Assembly (NCBI RefSeq): GCF_013141725.1 | Contig: NZ_WHNZ01000022.1 | Coordinates: forward strand, 372,001-436,000 | Direction of reading: 5' to 3' | Length of the DNA: 64,000 bases | Origin: Paenibacillus planticolens | Lineage (GTDB): Bacteria; Bacillota; Bacilli; Paenibacillales; NBRC-103111 | Part shown: positions 49,797 through 58,245 of the stretch, in pieces | Numbering within the stretch: position 1 is the stretch's first letter | How the letters are laid out: each line of letters opens with the position of its first letter | Program-made: the position numbers and the translations under genes | Notes under the pieces: generated by a model | The model's database searches: none | Seen by the model: only the letters and a program-made list of their open reading frames with translations | What the model was told of the DNA's origin: nothing

Positions 49797-50456
49797 ATGA
49801 ACGTTCTTTTATTCGGAGCAACCGGCATGGTCGGACAAAGTGTGCTTCGTGAATGTCTTCTTGATCCCCAGGTGAAGACCGTCTTAACGATCGGCCGGAA
49901 TGCAACGGGGCAAAGCCATCCAAAATTACGCGAGCTCGTACACGCGAATCTGCAGGATTTATCGGCCATTGCGGGCGATCTTTCCGGTTATGACGCTTGT
50001 TTCTTCTGTCTGGGCGTTTCTTCTGCCGGCATGAGCGAAGAGAAATATAAGGCGATTACCTATGATATTACCTTGAGTGTGGCAGAGACTTTGGTGAAGT
50101 TGAACCCTGGCATGACATTTACCTATGTATCCGGGGCAGGCACGGACAGCTCTGAGAAAGGCCGCAGCATGTGGGCGCGTGTTAAGGGCAAAACAGAAAA
50201 TGATTTGCTTAAATTGCCTTTTAAAGCGGCCTATATGTTCCGCCCGGGAGGCATTCTGCCCCTGCATGGCGTCAAATCCAAGACAAAGCTGTATCAGGCT
50301 GTCTATATCATCATGAAACCCTTTTACCCTGTGCTGGAAAAATGGTTCCCGAATTCAATCACTACTTCGGAAAAAGTCGGCCGCGCGATGATCAAAGTCG
50401 CTCTGGACGGCTATGCCAAACCGACTATTGAAAGCAGCGATCTCAATCACTTTTGA
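49797..50456 (+). CDS. NAD(P)-binding atypical SDR (epimerase-like)
   Basis: 219 residues with an N-terminal Rossmann motif LLFGATGMVGQSVL, typical of NAD(P)H-binding atypical SDRs such as YwnB or HTATIP2-like proteins; YVSGAGTDSSEKGRSMWARVKGK-type sequence follows mid-protein, and FRPGGILPLHG near residue 150. Substrate unknown. The ATG follows AAGGAAGGTG. It begins 30 bases after the TerF-like gene, so the two are probably co-transcribed. Confidence 0.88.
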   Translation: MNVLLFGATGMVGQSVLRECLLDPQVKTVLTIGRNATGQSHPKLRELVHANLQDLSAIAGDLSGYDACFFCLGVSSAGMSEEKYKAITYDITLSVAETLVKLNPGMTFTYVSGAGTDSSEKGRSMWARVKGKTENDLLKLPFKAAYMFRPGGILPLHGVKSKTKLYQAVYIIMKPFYPVLEKWFPNSITTSEKVGRAMIKVALDGYAKPTIESSDLNHF

Positions 50457-50459
50457 AAG

Positions 50460-50491
50460 AAAAAAAGGACTCCTCGCGGAGTCCTTTTCGA
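50460..50491 (+). terminator. rho-independent terminator
   Basis: AAAAGGACTCC / GGAGTCCTTTT stem with a four-base loop. Confidence 0.9.
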
Positions 50492-50748
50492 CGGTGACAA
50501 ATTGATGGTACTTTTTGCCTTGAACCATACTTGGCTCGGTTAACTACCTCATCACATTCGTGCAGTACTAGACTACATTAACTGTTCTGCGGCACATCTC
50601 CTCGCTTCTAGGCAGATTCAAAAACAACTTCCCCGGCATTTTTCGTATACATTGTATGCGACACAACACCTCTCTGAATCACCGTCGAAATTTAGTATGT
50701 CCGATCTTGGGCATGTTATACATAGCTCACCCCCAGCGGATAAAAAGT
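50492..50748. other. intergenic stretch, no gene recognised
   Basis: Between a terminator and the marR promoter. In-frame codons run through it into marR, but no ribosome binding site or protein pattern is present; nothing else is visible. Confidence 0.6.
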
Positions 50749-50788
50749 TTGACGAAAGTAATTGCTAGGAATATAATTGCTATAGCAA
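50749..50788 (+). promoter_or_regulatory. sigma-A promoter with MarR-type palindromic operator
   Basis: TTGACG (50749-50754), 17-base spacer, TATAAT (50772-50777). The perfect palindrome TTGCTATAGCAA (50777-50788) abuts the -10, and a half-site ATTGCTA lies in the spacer at 50761. Autorepression by the downstream MarR protein is likely. Confidence 0.82.
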
Positions 50789-50814
50789 CTAATTTTCAGG
50801 AGGGGGTGTTTGAC

Positions 50815-51264
50815 ATGAAGCTGGAGCATTCTTTGGGATTTATTTTGAATCATGCCGGGCGTCGAATGACACAGCTTTTGAGCCATCGCTTCCAGCCCTA
50901 TGATATGACGACTGAACAATGGGTCGTACTGAATCGTCTAGCGTGCGAGGACGGCATTACACAGAAACTGCTCGCTATTCGGGCGGAAAAGGATCAAACG
51001 AACATTACCCGCATTCTCGACCAATTGGAGCGCAAAGGCATGGTTGAACGCCGGGCTAATGAGCAGGATCGCCGATCCTTTCTTACGTTCATTACGGATC
51101 AGGGAAGAGCTATGAACGGCATCCTGACCCCTATTGAACAGGAGGTTATCACCTCGCTGCTAGGCGACTTCACCGAAGCTGAGGCGTCCCTATTAAAGGA
51201 GCTGCTCGTACGAATCACCCAAGAAGCCAATGCTCGCATCAAGGAAGTGGAGGAATCACCGTGA
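50815..51264 (+). CDS. MarR family transcriptional regulator
   Basis: 149 residues: MarR fold with LGFILNHAGRRMTQLLSHRF, recognition helix region (KLLAIRAEKDQTNITRILDQLE) and wing (RRANEQDRRSFLTFITDQG). The ATG at 50815 follows CAGGAGGGGG; an in-frame upstream start at 50656 lies before the promoter. Its stop overlaps the GTG start of the MFS gene (GTGA), so it is coupled with that exporter and probably represses the operon. Confidence 0.92.
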   Translation: MKLEHSLGFILNHAGRRMTQLLSHRFQPYDMTTEQWVVLNRLACEDGITQKLLAIRAEKDQTNITRILDQLERKGMVERRANEQDRRSFLTFITDQGRAMNGILTPIEQEVITSLLGDFTEAEASLLKELLVRITQEANARIKEVEESP

Positions 51265-52466
51265 ACACCGATACCGATCAGAAATTGTGGAACCGCGATT
51301 TTGTTGCTGTATGTCTCAGCAGCTTTTTTTTATTCATGACATTTTATATTCTAGCCGTAACACTTCCTATCTTTGTCACCGATACCCTGCATGGCGGACA
51401 GCAGCAAATCGGACTCGTCATGACCGTCTTTATTATTTCAACCGTCATTTTACGGCCGTTAACAGGGAAATGGATGGACGAATGGAACAGAAAGAAAATT
51501 ATTTCTTTTGCGCTTGCCCTCTTTATGATTTGTACCGCGATGTATCCGTTCATCCATCAATATGCTATCCTTCTCGGCGTGCGGTTTCTCCATGGCATTG
51601 GCTTCGGGATGGCGACAACGGCCGCCGGGGCGGTCGCTATTGACCTCGTGCCAGACCGGCGCAAGGGCGAAGGAATCGGCTATTTCAGTCTTTTCATGAG
51701 CTTAGCGATGGTTGTCGGGCCGTTTCTCGGCTTAACGATTATGCAATCCCACAATAATGCTCTGCTGTTTGGCATATGTATTGTGTTCTCCGTGCTCTCC
51801 CTCTTATTCGGGCTGTCTCTCCGTATTCCGCAGCGCGTCGTCCTGTCTTCGGTGAAACCGGAAAAAGGCTGGAGAAAATTCGTCGAGCCGCGGTCGATCC
51901 CGATTTCTTTGGCAGGCAGTGTGCTCGCTTTCTCATATGGAGCCATCACAACGTTTCTATCCGTATATGCCAAAGCGAACGGACTGGAGAGCTATGCGAG
52001 CTATTTCTTCATGGTGTTCGCTTTGATGATTGTCATTTCCAGACCTTTTACAGGCAAATGGTTCGATCGTTCGGGGCCAAACGGATTGGTCTATCCGGGC
52101 GTTATTCTGTTCACCGCAGGCATGATTGCTCTTAGCCTGACATCTTCGCCCGTTCCATTTCTGGTTGCTGGCGGTATGCTTGGACTTGGGTTCGGTGCAA
52201 TGCTTCCGAGCTTCCAAACGATCGCCATTCAAGCGGCGCCCGCTCACCGCAGGGGGCTTGCCACAGGTACGTACTTCTTGCTGTTCGACACAGGCTATGG
52301 AATCGGATCCTATGTGCTCGGCGTTGTAGCATCCAAAACAAATTACCACACGATGTATCTTGTTGCGGGCATCGTTGTCGCATGTTCGGCTCTGTTGTAC
52401 TATGGATTGCATCACCGGAAATCATCAGTGGCACTTAAGCCCAGCCCCGCCGCGACCATGAAATAA
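51261..52466 (+). CDS. MFS transporter (drug efflux type)
   Basis: 401 residues with 12 membrane helices and MFS motif A (RPLTGKWMDEWNRKK), GVRFLHGIGFGMATTAAGA in helix 4-5 and a second RPFTGKWFDRSG in the C-half. Proteins of this type expel lipophilic drugs. The GTG at 51261 overlaps the marR stop, and the gene is closed by a terminator. Substrate unknown; the MarR ligand is probably also the exported compound. Confidence 0.92.
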   Translation: MNTDTDQKLWNRDFVAVCLSSFFLFMTFYILAVTLPIFVTDTLHGGQQQIGLVMTVFIISTVILRPLTGKWMDEWNRKKIISFALALFMICTAMYPFIHQYAILLGVRFLHGIGFGMATTAAGAVAIDLVPDRRKGEGIGYFSLFMSLAMVVGPFLGLTIMQSHNNALLFGICIVFSVLSLLFGLSLRIPQRVVLSSVKPEKGWRKFVEPRSIPISLAGSVLAFSYGAITTFLSVYAKANGLESYASYFFMVFALMIVISRPFTGKWFDRSGPNGLVYPGVILFTAGMIALSLTSSPVPFLVAGGMLGLGFGAMLPSFQTIAIQAAPAHRRGLATGTYFLLFDTGYGIGSYVLGVVASKTNYHTMYLVAGIVVACSALLYYGLHHRKSSVALKPSPAATMK

Positions 52467-52469
52467 TGA

Positions 52470-52521
52470 AATGCCGTAACTTTCAAGCACTCGGGTGCTA
52501 GGAGGGTTGCGGCATTTTTTC
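52470..52521 (+). terminator. rho-independent terminator
   Basis: AATGCCGTAAC...GTTGCGGCATT hairpin followed by T5, with an inner AGCACTCGGGTGCT stem. Confidence 0.85.
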
Positions 52522-52543
52522 ATATCTCGATAACGATAGCGAT

Positions 52544-52572
52544 TGACATTAAAATTCAGGGATGATATAAAA
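52544..52572 (+). promoter_or_regulatory. sigma-A promoter of htpG
   Basis: TTGACA (52544-52549), 17-base spacer, TATAAA (52567-52572). Confidence 0.88.
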
Positions 52573-52580
52573 ATAAGTGT

Positions 52581-52607
52581 ATAGCACTCAAAGGCTTAGA
52601 GTGCTAA
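52581..52607 (+). promoter_or_regulatory. CIRCE element (HrcA operator)
   Basis: ATAGCACTC-N9-GAGTGCTAA matches the CIRCE consensus TTAGCACTC-N9-GAGTGCTAA except for one base. It starts eight bases after the -10 box, the usual position for HrcA repression, so htpG should be a heat-shock gene of the HrcA regulon here. Confidence 0.92.
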
Positions 52608-52661
52608 TCAAATCATTCGGCCCCAAATAATCTTCGTTACCTATTGAAAGGAGATTTATCC

Positions 52662-54539
52662 GTGGAAAAGAAACAGTTTCAAGCAGAATCCAAGCGACTA
52701 TTAGAAATGATGATTAACTCCATTTATACGCAACGAGAAATCTTCTTAAGAGAGCTCATCTCCAATTCCAGCGATGCGATCGACAAAATCTATTACAAGG
52801 CTTTAACGGACGACTCGTTAGTATTTGACAAAGACAGCTACTTCATTAAAGTCATTGCTGACAAGGCAAACCGCAAGCTCACCATCCGTGATACAGGGAT
52901 CGGGATGACCAAGGAAGATCTGGAGAACAACTTGGGAATCATTGCGAAAAGCGGATCGCTTGCGTTCAAAAAAGAAAACGAAGCCAAAGACGGCCACAAT
53001 ATCATCGGGCAGTTCGGCGTAGGCTTCTACTCCGCGTTCATGGTAGCCGATGTTGTAACGGTTACAAGCAAAGCCCTTGGCAGCGACACGGCTTACAAAT
53101 GGGAATCGACCGGCGCCGACGGCTACACGATTGAGAAGGCTGAGAAAGATTCCGTAGGAACGGAAATCGTCCTGCAAATCAAAGCGAACACCGAAGATGA
53201 CAACTACGACGAATTCTTGGACGAGTATCGTTTGAAAGCGATCATCAAAAAATATTCAGATTTCATCCGTTACCCGATTAAAATGGACATTGCCGGGAAA
53301 AGACTCAAAGAAGGCACTGAAAATGAGTTCGAGGATTATGAAGAAGAGCAGCAGTTGAACAGCATGGTTCCAATTTGGAGAAAGAACAAAAGCGAGCTGA
53401 CGCCTGAGGACTATGAGAAGTTCTACCATGAGAAGCATTACGGCTTCGACAAGCCGCTTAAGCATATACATGTTAGCGCGGACGGCGCTGTCGTCTACCA
53501 AGCGATTCTCTTTATTCCGGAAAATATGCCTTTCGACTATTATTCCAAGGAATATGAAAAAGGCTTAGAGTTGTATGCCAACGGCGTTTTGATTATGAAC
53601 AAATGTGCGGACCTGCTTCCGGACTACTTCAGTTTCGTGAAAGGGATGGTCGATTCCGAAAGCCTGTCTCTCAACATTTCCAGAGAGATGCTGCAGCATG
53701 ACCGTCAATTAAAACTGATCGCCAAAAACATTCAAAGCAAAATTAAAGGCCAGCTTCAATCCATGCTCAAGGATGAAAGAGACAAATATGAGCTCTTCTA
53801 TAAATCGTTCGGCCGTCAGCTGAAATTCGGCGTCTACAGCGATTATGGCACACATAAAGAAGTTCTGCAGGATCTGCTCATGTTCCACTCTTCCAAGGAG
53901 AAGAAGCTGGTTACACTCGAAGAGTACATTGCTAGAATGCCGGAAGACCAGAAATATATTTACTATGCTTCCGGCGAGTCCATGGAACGCATCGATAAGC
54001 TTCCGCAAACAGAGCTTGTCACCGATAAAGGCTATGAAATCTTGTACTTCACAGACGATATCGATGAATTCGCGATCAAAATGATCATGACCTACAAAGA
54101 AAAAGAATTCAAATCCGTTTCCAGCGGCGATCTTGGCATCGAAGCAGACGACAAGTCCGAGAGCGAAGCGGATAAAAATGACAACAAAGAACTTTTTGAC
54201 TATATGACAAGCTTGTTGTCCGGAAAAGTCACGAACGTCAAAGCATCCAAACGTCTCAAAAAGCATCCGGTATGCCTGTCCACAGACGGTGACGTCACGA
54301 TCGAAATGGAAAAAATCTTGAATGCCATGCCGAATAACCCGAATGTCAAAGCGGAAAAGGTCCTTGAAATCAATGTGAACCATGAAGTTTTCGGTTCGCT
54401 GAAGGACGCTTTTGAGAAAGATAAAGAGAAGCTCAACCTGTACACAGCTCTCTTGTACAACCAAGCACTCTTAATTGAGGGCTTGCCGCTTCAAGATCCG
54501 GTAGAATTCACGAACGACATCTGCAAGATTATGGTGTAA
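52662..54539 (+). CDS. htpG: chaperone HtpG (Hsp90)
   Basis: 625 residues with the Hsp90 order: N-terminal GHKL ATPase ([37 protein letters not shown]), middle domain ([26 protein letters not shown] broken into blocks) and C-terminal dimerisation domain. GTG at 52662 is the start because AAAGGAG lies directly upstream; an in-frame TTG at 52644 precedes that site. It is preceded by a sigma-A promoter and CIRCE and closed by a terminator. Confidence 0.96.
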   Translation: MEKKQFQAESKRLLEMMINSIYTQREIFLRELISNSSDAIDKIYYKALTDDSLVFDKDSYFIKVIADKANRKLTIRDTGIGMTKEDLENNLGIIAKSGSLAFKKENEAKDGHNIIGQFGVGFYSAFMVADVVTVTSKALGSDTAYKWESTGADGYTIEKAEKDSVGTEIVLQIKANTEDDNYDEFLDEYRLKAIIKKYSDFIRYPIKMDIAGKRLKEGTENEFEDYEEEQQLNSMVPIWRKNKSELTPEDYEKFYHEKHYGFDKPLKHIHVSADGAVVYQAILFIPENMPFDYYSKEYEKGLELYANGVLIMNKCADLLPDYFSFVKGMVDSESLSLNISREMLQHDRQLKLIAKNIQSKIKGQLQSMLKDERDKYELFYKSFGRQLKFGVYSDYGTHKEVLQDLLMFHSSKEKKLVTLEEYIARMPEDQKYIYYASGESMERIDKLPQTELVTDKGYEILYFTDDIDEFAIKMIMTYKEKEFKSVSSGDLGIEADDKSESEADKNDNKELFDYMTSLLSGKVTNVKASKRLKKHPVCLSTDGDVTIEMEKILNAMPNNPNVKAEKVLEINVNHEVFGSLKDAFEKDKEKLNLYTALLYNQALLIEGLPLQDPVEFTNDICKIMV

Positions 54540-54557
54540 TCCATCTTCCACTAAGTA

Positions 54558-54599
54558 ATAGAGCACTGCCGCCGCTTCATAGGCTGCAGTGCCTCTTTG
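54558..54599 (+). terminator. rho-independent terminator
   Basis: AGAGCACTGCCGCC / GGCTGCAGTGCCTCT stem followed by TTGTTT. Confidence 0.8.
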
Positions 54600-54611
54600 T
54601 TTACTACGACA

Positions 54612-54794
54612 TTATGTAGGATCGTCCATTCCGCTCACTGCCTGCACCGTTCTATCCTCACTCCGCTTGCCTATATCCATGTTCGAATACACATAAGCCA
54701 ACAAACGATCTTGATCAATTCCTAACGAACTGGCTACCTTCATAATATCTAGTTCATATAAAGAGCCTGGGATTAGATTGGACTTGACGGACAT
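54612..54794 (-). CDS. small protein, 60 aa (hypothetical)
   Basis: ATG at 54794 behind AAGGATGG. MSVKSNLIPGSLYELDIMKV is followed by ASSLGIDQDRLLAYVYSNMD and a polar tail. The pattern GS..ELD-x-V-x-L-x(5)-LL-x-Y/F also fits the divergent 62-aa protein at 55025, so the two may be distant paralogues (inference). Upstream in-frame codons to 54950 cross the riboswitch on the other strand and are not credible. No family recognised. Confidence 0.55.
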   Translation of the reverse strand: MSVKSNLIPGSLYELDIMKVASSLGIDQDRLLAYVYSNMDIGKRSEDRTVQAVSGMDDPT

Positions 54795-54849
54795 ATGCTT
54801 CAACCATCCTTCGAATAGATGTAATAAATGGAACAATTTCGTTAAAATG

Positions 54850-54858
54850 TGATATAGT
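54850..54858 (+). promoter_or_regulatory. extended -10 promoter of the riboswitch transcript
   Basis: TGA-TATAGT at 54850-54858 is an extended -10; GGAACA lies 17 bases before TATAGT. The riboswitch begins about 12 bases downstream. Confidence 0.55.
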
Positions 54859-54869
54859 TTTCTTACAAG

Positions 54870-54998
54870 CATTAATCGGTACGACAAAGGCAAAACCATT
54901 GAAAAGTGGTGACGCAAAGCTACAGGGACTAAATTGGCATCGTACTTCACGATCCAAAATGTCAGCCAGCTGCCAAAACAGCCTCCGTCCGATTAATG
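54870..54998 (+). ncRNA. cyclic-di-GMP-I (GEMM) riboswitch
   Basis: The GEMM-I consensus is clear: AAAGGCAAAACC at 54886, P2 CCATT-GAAA-AGTGG (54896-54909), then GACGCAAAGC (54911) and GGGACTAA. P3 pairs throughout: GCT/AGC, GG/CC, GAC/GTC, TTGG/CCAA and ATCGT/ACGAT. GGCA (54889) pairs with TGCC (54971) to close the junction, and CATTAATCGG (54870) is exactly complementary to CCGATTAATG (54989). CCTCC (54982-54986) is complementary to the ribosome binding site GGAGG at 55011, so translation of the 62-aa gene may be controlled. No terminator T run is present. Confidence 0.92.
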
Positions 54999-55024
54999 TA
55001 GAACACACTAGGAGGATCAAAATA

Positions 55025-55213
55025 ATGGGAAAAATTGTGTTGGATGGCAGTATGAGTTTGGATGTGGAACACTTAGTTGCTAACCTTCATCTTCCGGAAA
55101 GCGATATTTTGAACATGTTTGCCTTTAAATTCAATAACAATCTGTTATCACCCGAAGAATCGATTAAGTTTATTCATTTTCTAAGGAGTGAACTGGACAA
55201 ACGTATCCAATAA
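55025..55213 (+). CDS. riboswitch-controlled small protein, 62 aa (hypothetical)
   Basis: ATG at 55025 behind AGGAGG, 26 bases after the riboswitch. MGKIVLDGSMSLDVEHLVAN, LHLPESDILNMFAFKFNN and LLSPEESIKFIHFLRSELDK form a likely all-helical protein without membrane segment. As the target of a c-di-GMP riboswitch it should take part in a motility, biofilm or sporulation switch. The divergent 60-aa protein has a similar pattern. No family recognised. The transcript ends at the terminator at 55284. Confidence 0.8.
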   Translation: MGKIVLDGSMSLDVEHLVANLHLPESDILNMFAFKFNNNLLSPEESIKFIHFLRSELDKRIQ

Positions 55214-55283
55214 CAGAATTATGCACGAACTAATTCAAAAATGCAGTCGGTTATTGTCTATAAAATTTATTTTTTTTCATAAC

Positions 55284-55338
55284 AAATAAAAGCCGGTCAG
55301 ATCCCGTTTGCAATAACGAGACTCGACCGGCTTTATTT
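55284..55338. terminator. bidirectional rho-independent terminator
   Basis: AAAAGCCGGTC...GACCGGCTTT with an extended loop. T-rich flanks on both sides serve the 62-aa gene and nrdR. Confidence 0.85.
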
Positions 55339-55816
55339 ATTTGTCCCGGAGAAGACCGGGATCATGCTTTCCCAATATTTGCGTCAGCTCTTTCAGGAAC
55401 ATGTTGATGTCCTTAAATTGCCGGTAAACGGAGGCGAAGCGAATGTACGCCACTTCATCGACCGGATACAGTTGTTCCATGACGAGTTCGCCAATGCCCA
55501 AACTGTCAACTTCCGCATGAGCGGTCGTGCGGAGCTGCATTTCAACTTCAGATACCAGCATCTCCAGTCTTTCCATGGAGACGGGGCGTTTCTCACAGGC
55601 ACGAATCAAGCCTCTTAATATTTTCTCACGACTAAATTCTTCCCTGCTGCCATCCTTTTTAATCACGATAAGCGGTGTTTCTTCCACCATCTCAAAGGTC
55701 GTAAACCTTCGCGCGCATTTCTCGCATTCCCGGCGACGGCGGATCGATTTGTTTTCATTAGCTGAACGTGAGTCAAGCACTTTCGTACCGGAATAATCAC
55801 AGAACGGACACTTCAT
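55337..55816 (-). CDS. nrdR: transcriptional repressor NrdR
   Basis: 159 residues: N-terminal zinc ribbon ([16 protein letters not shown]) and an ATP-cone (residues ~50-140; [20 protein letters not shown]). It represses ribonucleotide reductase genes according to the dATP/ATP ratio. Its position near coaE, mutM and polA is the usual Bacillales order. The start codon follows AAAGGAGAG. Confidence 0.97.
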   Translation of the reverse strand: MKCPFCDYSGTKVLDSRSANENKSIRRRRECEKCARRFTTFEMVEETPLIVIKKDGSREEFSREKILRGLIRACEKRPVSMERLEMLVSEVEMQLRTTAHAEVDSLGIGELVMEQLYPVDEVAYIRFASVYRQFKDINMFLKELTQILGKHDPGLLRDK

Positions 55817-55926
55817 TCGCTATCTCTCCTTTCTCTTCTTTGTAGTGGATTACCATATGTTACATGTCATGAACTAAGGAGAAGTGCGCACAATACTAGT
55901 ACCAACCGACAAGGAGGTGAACAGAC

Positions 55927-56142
55927 ATGAGCGCAGGAAACAGCAACACGCTAGTTGTTCCTCAAGCTAACGCAGCGTTGGATCAGTTGAAATACGAAGT
56001 AGCTCAAGAACTTGGTATCTCTATCCCACAAGATGGATACTACGGTAATATGGCTACTCGTGACACTGGTGCCATCGGTGGTCACATTACTCGTCGCCTG
56101 GTACAAATCGCAGAACAATCTTTGGCTGGTCAATTCAAGTAA
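55927..56142 (+). CDS. alpha/beta-type small acid-soluble spore protein
   Basis: 71 residues. ALDQLKYEVAQELGI carries the GPR-protease cleavage region, and GGHITRRLVQIAEQSLAGQF is the conserved second helix. These proteins coat DNA in the forespore and protect it from UV and heat. AAGGAGGTGA lies upstream. A possible forespore promoter (TCATGA about 15 bases before CAATACTA) precedes it. It sits inserted, in the opposite direction, in the nrdR-coaE block. Confidence 0.95.
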   Translation: MSAGNSNTLVVPQANAALDQLKYEVAQELGISIPQDGYYGNMATRDTGAIGGHITRRLVQIAEQSLAGQFK

Positions 56143-56178
56143 TCTTGGATAGAGTATGCCGCTGAATCTGCAAAACGG

Positions 56179-56233
56179 GAAGTATTGGACTCTACGCCCC
56201 CCAAAAGGAGCTAGTCCAATGCTTCTTTGTTTT
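56179..56233 (+). terminator. rho-independent terminator
   Basis: GAAGTATTGGACT / AGTCCAATGCTTC stem followed by TTTGTTTT. It overlaps the 3' end of the convergent lytic transglycosylase gene. Confidence 0.8.
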
Positions 56234-56804
56234 CCCAGCGATCTGTATCCGTATACAACTTTTTGTATTTATCATAATAATAGATGACCCTCTGAACGTA
56301 ATGCCGCGTTTCGCCGAACGGGATTTGGTCGATCCTCTCTACCGTGCCGTCCCAGACTTCCGCTTGCTTCCATTTATTCACATTCCCTTGTCCTGCATTA
56401 TAAGCCGCAATCGCATAAATTAAATTTCCGTTATAGTGCTTTTCGAGCCAGCTTAAATACCAAGATCCGAGATTAATGTTCACATCTACTTTTAATAAAT
56501 CTTCCGGTGAATGAGGTTCCAAATTCGTGGACTCCGCAATCCAATCCGCCGTATCCGGCATCAATTGCATAAGTCCCAGCGCACCTTTTCTCGACTCCAA
56601 ATGGTGTTTATAATTCGTCTCCACCCGAATGATGGCGGCAATAAGAAAAGGGTCTATATTGTGCTTCGCCGCACTTTGCCTAATTTCCTGCTCATAATAG
56701 ATGGGATACAGTTTTCTTCCGATAAAATTGCTATTCATAAAGAGTACCAGAACGAAACAAACGAGCAAAAGGGCAAAAACTCGTTTTTTGCGTAAAAACT
56801 TCAT
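56211..56804 (-). CDS. lytic transglycosylase (SLT family)
   Basis: 197 residues. An N-terminal membrane anchor (VFALLLVCFVLVLFMN) is followed by the SLT domain with the catalytic Glu in IIRVETNY, then GALGLMQLMPDTA and AIAAYNAGQGNV. It cuts peptidoglycan outside the membrane. Its ATG overlaps the coaE stop (ATGA), so it is coupled to coaE; this pairing is common in Paenibacillus and Bacillus. Confidence 0.95.
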   Translation of the reverse strand: MKFLRKKRVFALLLVCFVLVLFMNSNFIGRKLYPIYYEQEIRQSAAKHNIDPFLIAAIIRVETNYKHHLESRKGALGLMQLMPDTADWIAESTNLEPHSPEDLLKVDVNINLGSWYLSWLEKHYNGNLIYAIAAYNAGQGNVNKWKQAEVWDGTVERIDQIPFGETRHYVQRVIYYYDKYKKLYTDTDRWENKEALD

Positions 56805-57397
56805 GAAAGCCCCTTCCCTAGCCAAAACCGTTCAACCTCAGCATAGGTATCTTCCCAAGCACCGCTGTTGTCGATCACGATATCCGCTAGTTTGCGTTTT
56901 TCTTCTATCGACATCTGTGCGTCTATTCGGTTATTCGCTGCGCTTTCCGCTAAGCCGTCTCGCAGCATTAAACGCTCCAGCTGGATGTGCCGAGGCACAT
57001 ACACGACCATAATCTCTTCGAACATAAAGGATAAATTTGATTCTATCAATAAAGGAATATCGACGACAACCAATCTGTCCGGAAATTGCTTTTCATAAGT
57101 TTCCATCTGCTCTCTGATCATCTTGCGGATAGGCGGGTGCAGCATATGTTCGAGCTGCTTGCGCGCTTCCGTATCCCCAAAAACAATCTCACCCAGCTTT
57201 TTACGATTCAGAGAGCCGTCATCCTGCAGAACAGCTTGTCCAAAATGCGCAGCGACCTGTTCGAGAACAGGGCTGCCGGGCAGGACAACATCGCGGGCAA
57301 TTTGATCCGCATCAACTAATAGAGCGCCGCGGCTGACCAGCATGGCGCTAACCGTGCTTTTGCCGCATGCGATTCCTCCTGTTAACCCGATATTCAT
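56801..57397 (-). CDS. coaE: dephospho-CoA kinase
   Basis: 198 residues of the P-loop kinase fold: GLTGGIACGKSTV at the start and VDIPLLIES near residue 85. It performs the last step of CoA synthesis. The ATG at 57397 follows AGGAG; two residues upstream are also in frame. It lies between ytaF and the lytic transglycosylase on the minus strand. Confidence 0.96.
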   Translation of the reverse strand: MNIGLTGGIACGKSTVSAMLVSRGALLVDADQIARDVVLPGSPVLEQVAAHFGQAVLQDDGSLNRKKLGEIVFGDTEARKQLEHMLHPPIRKMIREQMETYEKQFPDRLVVVDIPLLIESNLSFMFEEIMVVYVPRHIQLERLMLRDGLAESAANNRIDAQMSIEEKRKLADIVIDNSGAWEDTYAEVERFWLGKGLS

Positions 57398-57430
57398 AGG
57401 CAAATCTCTCCTAAACGTATTCCTTTTCCA

Positions 57431-58147
57431 CTATAACATTTTCAATAAACCCATAAGAATAAGTACACATCCAGGAAGTATAGACAGCTTCTTCATCCAA
57501 CTCATTTCCGCATAACGAAATCCGATACGCAAGCCCAGCGCGATAAATGAACCGCTTGAAAGGGAGATAACAGCTGCTGTCAACAAAGGAACAAAACCGA
57601 TTAATGCGGCTCCAATCCCTGCGCCAAAGGCGTCCAAAGAGAGCGCTAAGCCCAGCAAAGTGGCCTCAGAAGCCGAAATATTGCCCGATTTATCGACATC
57701 AGCGATGGACGGGGTTCGTAGAATTTGAATAACCAAACCAAACCGCTTGAGCTCAATATTCAGAATTTCCTTCGTCCTTTGCAGCGTATCCAGCGTGGCG
57801 GGTTCATTGCCGGCTGGGGAGATCGTGCTGATAGAGACTTGATCTTCGGAAGATTTCTCCGCCTCCTGGGATTCCTGTGATTTCTGTCTTTGCTGCGCTA
57901 ACGCCCAGATCCCGATTCCGATCAAAATAAGAGCTCCAATGCGTTGAGCCACCATTGGACTCATAAAAGAAGACATCAACACGCCGATTTGCATGGAACT
58001 ATAAATAATGATACCAGACCATAGAGATATAATACCAATAGAGAGAAACGGAATTCGGATTTTACGCAACCCGTACATGACACCAACCCCGAAACCATCC
58101 AATGAAACTGCGAAAGCCAGAATGAACAAAGAAACCACCGGAAGCAT
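57431..58147 (-). CDS. ytaF: sporulation membrane protein YtaF
   Basis: 238 residues with six membrane helices in two halves, both carrying the SLDGFGVG / SLDAFGAG motif of the MntP/YtaF family. A polar central loop lies at residues ~85-150 (QRQKSQESQEAEKSSEDQ). Relatives export Mn2+; YtaF is needed for full sporulation in some species. It lies between mutM and coaE, the normal place. Confidence 0.94.
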   Translation of the reverse strand: MLPVVSLFILAFAVSLDGFGVGVMYGLRKIRIPFLSIGIISLWSGIIIYSSMQIGVLMSSFMSPMVAQRIGALILIGIGIWALAQQRQKSQESQEAEKSSEDQVSISTISPAGNEPATLDTLQRTKEILNIELKRFGLVIQILRTPSIADVDKSGNISASEATLLGLALSLDAFGAGIGAALIGFVPLLTAAVISLSSGSFIALGLRIGFRYAEMSWMKKLSILPGCVLILMGLLKML

Positions 58148-58245
58148 AATACCCCTCCTAAGAGTTATACCTGAATAACAAGCAGGGTCGCTGGTTATCT
58201 GGGCTAAGTACTCCTTATCATATGGGAAGGGCAGGCTTCACGTGC

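Noticed and set aside
52529..52545. Fur-box-like ATAACGATAGCGATT before htpG
   Set aside because: Too far from the Fur consensus; CIRCE explains regulation.
54899..55024. N-terminal extension of the 62-aa protein through the riboswitch region
   Set aside because: The codons coincide with the aptamer and have no ribosome binding site; AGGAGG precedes the ATG at 55025.
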